Both the position numbers and the translations under genes were made by a program. A stretch of 64,000 bases of DNA from Sphingopyxis microcysteis (lineage in GTDB: Bacteria > Pseudomonadota > Alphaproteobacteria > Sphingomonadales > Sphingomonadaceae): the NCBI RefSeq assembly GCF_012274265.1, contig NZ_JAANYY010000002.1:1488001-1552000 (forward strand). The letters are read 5' to 3'. Below, piece after piece: positions 62,137-64,000 of this stretch (its first letter is position 1; the number at the start of each line of letters is the position of its first letter). The notes under the pieces were generated by a model. The model did not search any database. It worked only from the letters and a program-made list of their open reading frames with translations, and had not been told where the DNA came from.

Positions 62137-63174
62137 ATGACGCTGAGCGCCGCGCTAGACGGACGACACACGCTGATGGAGCAGGAAGCGGGCGAGGCGG
62201 CGGCAGCCGTCGCGCGCATGCTGGAGACGAACCGCGATGCGTTTGCCGCCATCGCGCGCCGCCTTCACGCCGCGCCGCCGGTCGCCGTCGTCACTTGCGC
62301 GCGCGGTTCGTCGGACCATGCCGCGACCTATACCAAATATCTGATCGAAACGCTGACCGGGACGCCGACCGCATCGGCCGCGCTTTCGATCGCCTCGCTC
62401 TATGACGCTCCGTCGCTGGTCGGCAACCGCTTGTGTCTGGCGATTTCGCAGTCGGGCCAAAGCCCCGACCTGCTTGCCGCGGTCGAGCAGCAGCGCGCGT
62501 CCGGCGCGTTCGTCGTCGCGCTGGTCAATGCGCCGGACACCCCGCTCGCGAAGGTCGCCGACGTCGTGATCCCGTTGTCAGCGGGGATAGAACGATCCGT
62601 CGCCGCAACCAAATCCTATATCTGCTCGCTGGCGGCGATCGCGGCGCTTGTCGCCGCCTGGTCGCAAAATGCCGCGCTCGATGCGGCGCTCGATACGCTG
62701 CCTGCCAGCCTCGCCAACGCCTTTGCTCTCGACTGGTCGGCCGCCGTCACGGCCTATCGCGGCGCGAGCAACCTGTTCGTCCTTGGCCGCGGTTATGGCC
62801 TTGGCGCCGCCCAGGAGGCGGCGCTCAAGTTCAAGGAGACGTCAGCGCTTCACGCCGAAGCGTTCAGCGCCGCCGAAGTGCGCCATGGACCGATGGCCAT
62901 CGTCGGCAAGGGCTTTCATGTGCTGGCGCTGGGCGGCACCGATCGCGCCGCGATCAGCGTCCGCGATACGGTCGCCGAATTTCGGCGGCGCGGTGCGACG
63001 GTGCTGCTTGCCGATCCTGCGGTCGGCGATCTTCCCACCATCGCCGCACATCCGGCAATCGAACCGATCCTGATGATCCAGAGCTTTTATCGCATGGCGA
63101 GCGCGCTGGCGCTGGCGCGCGGGTGCAACCCCGACTCGCCTCCGCATCTGAACAAGGTTACCGAGACTTTATGA
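62137..63174 (+). CDS. glucosamine-6-phosphate deaminase, SIS-domain type (NagB-II)
   Basis: NagB-II turns glucosamine-6-phosphate into fructose-6-phosphate and ammonia, and is unrelated in sequence to classic NagB. The 345-residue protein has two SIS domains: CARGSSDHAATYTKYLIE near residue 50 with AISQSGQSPDLL near 108, and VLGRGYGLGAAQEAALKFKETS near 218 with AEVRHGPMAIV. It resembles the isomerase half of GlmS but lacks the glutaminase domain. The ATG at 62137 follows GGGAGG. It overlaps nagA by ATGA. Confidence 0.9.
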   Translation: MTLSAALDGRHTLMEQEAGEAAAAVARMLETNRDAFAAIARRLHAAPPVAVVTCARGSSDHAATYTKYLIETLTGTPTASAALSIASLYDAPSLVGNRLCLAISQSGQSPDLLAAVEQQRASGAFVVALVNAPDTPLAKVADVVIPLSAGIERSVAATKSYICSLAAIAALVAAWSQNAALDAALDTLPASLANAFALDWSAAVTAYRGASNLFVLGRGYGLGAAQEAALKFKETSALHAEAFSAAEVRHGPMAIVGKGFHVLALGGTDRAAISVRDTVAEFRRRGATVLLADPAVGDLPTIAAHPAIEPILMIQSFYRMASALALARGCNPDSPPHLNKVTETL

Positions 63175-64000
63175 TCTATCGCTTTCACAACGGCCGGGTC
63201 GCGCTGCCGGACGGCGCCGTCGGCGCGGCAGATATTGCCGTCGCCGACGGCGCCGTTACCACCGTCGGCCCGACCGGACCGGCATCCGCCGATCACATGG
63301 TCGATCTGGAAGGCGGCTGGCTACTCCCCGGCTTCATCGATACGCAGGTCAATGGCGGCGGCGGCGTGCTGTTCAACGATCAGGTCGACGTCGAGGCGAT
63401 TGCAGCAATCGGCGCCGCGCATGCCCGGTTCGGCACCACCGCATTCTTGCCCACGCTGATCAGCGACACCCCGGCTCAGATCGCCGCCGCGATGGCCGCG
63501 GTCGATGCCGCGATCGAACAGGGGGTGCCGGGGGTGGTCGGCATCCATATCGAAGGGCCGTTCATCAACGAGGTCAAGCGCGGTATCCACGAGGCGCATC
63601 GCATCCGCCGCCTCGACGCCGAGACGCTCGCAACGCTCACCGCCCCGCATCGCGGGCGTGTGATGCTGACGCTGGCGCCCGAGCTCTGCGACGAAGAGGA
63701 TATTCGCACCCTCGTCCGCCATGGCGTGATCGTCAGCGCCGGTCACAGCGACGCGACCTACGACGAGGCGCAGCGGGCGATCAGCGCGGGACTTTCCGGC
63801 TTTACCCATTTGTTCAACGCGATGTCGCCGCTGCACCACCGCGCGCCGGGCGCGGTCGGCGCCGCGTTCGATTCGGACAGCTATTGCGGCCTGATCGTCG
63901 ACGACGTCCATCTCCACCCCGCGGTAGTCCGGCTGGCGATCAAGGCCAAGGGCATCGAGCGCGTCATGCTGGTCACCGATGCGATGCCCAGCGTCGGCAC
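63171..64000 (+). CDS. nagA: N-acetylglucosamine-6-phosphate deacetylase (partial, runs off window)
   Basis: NagA removes the acetyl group from GlcNAc-6-P before the deaminase acts. The visible 276 codons begin MIYRFHNGRVALPDG and include DTQVNGGGGVLFND, GIHIEGPFINEVKRG with the metal Glu, SAGHSDATYDEA and HLFNAMSPLHHRAPG with metal His residues, and LVTDAMPSVG at the edge. The frame is open at position 64000, so the C-terminal quarter is outside. It is translationally coupled to the deaminase, so the pathway order (deacetylase, deaminase) is kept in one unit. Confidence 0.95.
   Translation, partial: MIYRFHNGRVALPDGAVGAADIAVADGAVTTVGPTGPASADHMVDLEGGWLLPGFIDTQVNGGGGVLFNDQVDVEAIAAIGAAHARFGTTAFLPTLISDTPAQIAAAMAAVDAAIEQGVPGVVGIHIEGPFINEVKRGIHEAHRIRRLDAETLATLTAPHRGRVMLTLAPELCDEEDIRTLVRHGVIVSAGHSDATYDEAQRAISAGLSGFTHLFNAMSPLHHRAPGAVGAAFDSDSYCGLIVDDVHLHPAVVRLAIKAKGIERVMLVTDAMPSVG

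Overview
The window looks like a chromosomal segment of an alphaproteobacterium of the family Sphingomonadaceae, most like Sphingopyxis or a close relative. The basis is the high G+C content, protein families typical of sphingomonads (TonB-dependent receptors, a tandem HxlR regulator, a short HdaA-type DnaA relative) and intergenic inverted repeats of the kind common in these genomes. This is family-level recognition from the sequence, not a database match. I saw no rRNA, tRNA, CRISPR array, prophage or insertion sequence.

Layout: (1) 0-11.2 kb: a small secreted or membrane protein, recF, a putative sigma-54 promoter driving a 37-residue peptide and a PspC-domain protein, a repeat-rich gap, then rpoC and rpoB on the minus strand. 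(2) 11.4-19.1 kb, minus strand: small envelope protein, J-domain protein with a Cys/His-rich N-terminus, PPK2, an unknown exported protein, an alpha/beta hydrolase, aspS, and a membrane protein/FAD oxidase pair. (3) 19.2-28.4 kb: rnd, then a tightly coupled minus-strand unit (DUF2066-like protein, hdaA, ppk1, ppx) divergent from purM and purN. purN carries an extra MmcQ/YjbR-like domain. (4) 28.4-42.3 kb: membrane protein, ndk, lipoprotein, holC, pepA; divergently lptD-surA-pdxA-rsmA followed by a frameshifted membrane/zinc-ribbon gene; then a TPR protein, rsmB and guaB on the minus strand. (5) 42.4-52.6 kb: an accessory catabolic locus with a tandem HxlR regulator and TonB-dependent receptor facing a five-gene operon (nitronate monooxygenase-like flavoprotein, carotenoid/stilbene cleavage oxygenase, acyl-CoA synthetase, SCP-x-type thiolase, second thiolase). 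A candidate operator lies between them. (6) 52.8-58.3 kb: a cobalamin riboswitch and B12 uptake operon (btuB-like receptor, cobO, btuF, btuC, btuD). (7) 58.3-64 kb: chitin/GlcNAc use, with a GH20 hexosaminidase, a GntR/UTRA regulator, a NagB-II-type SIS deaminase and nagA running off the window.

Most of the genes are ordinary housekeeping. The parts most worth a second look are the carotenoid-oxygenase locus, whose substrate I cannot assign; the sigma-54-type promoter with its small ORF and PspC; the hdaA-ppk1-ppx coupling with a non-canonical P-loop in HdaA; the PurN-YjbR fusion; and several families of intergenic inverted repeats that supply functional parts to neighbouring genes (a ribosome binding site, a stop codon).
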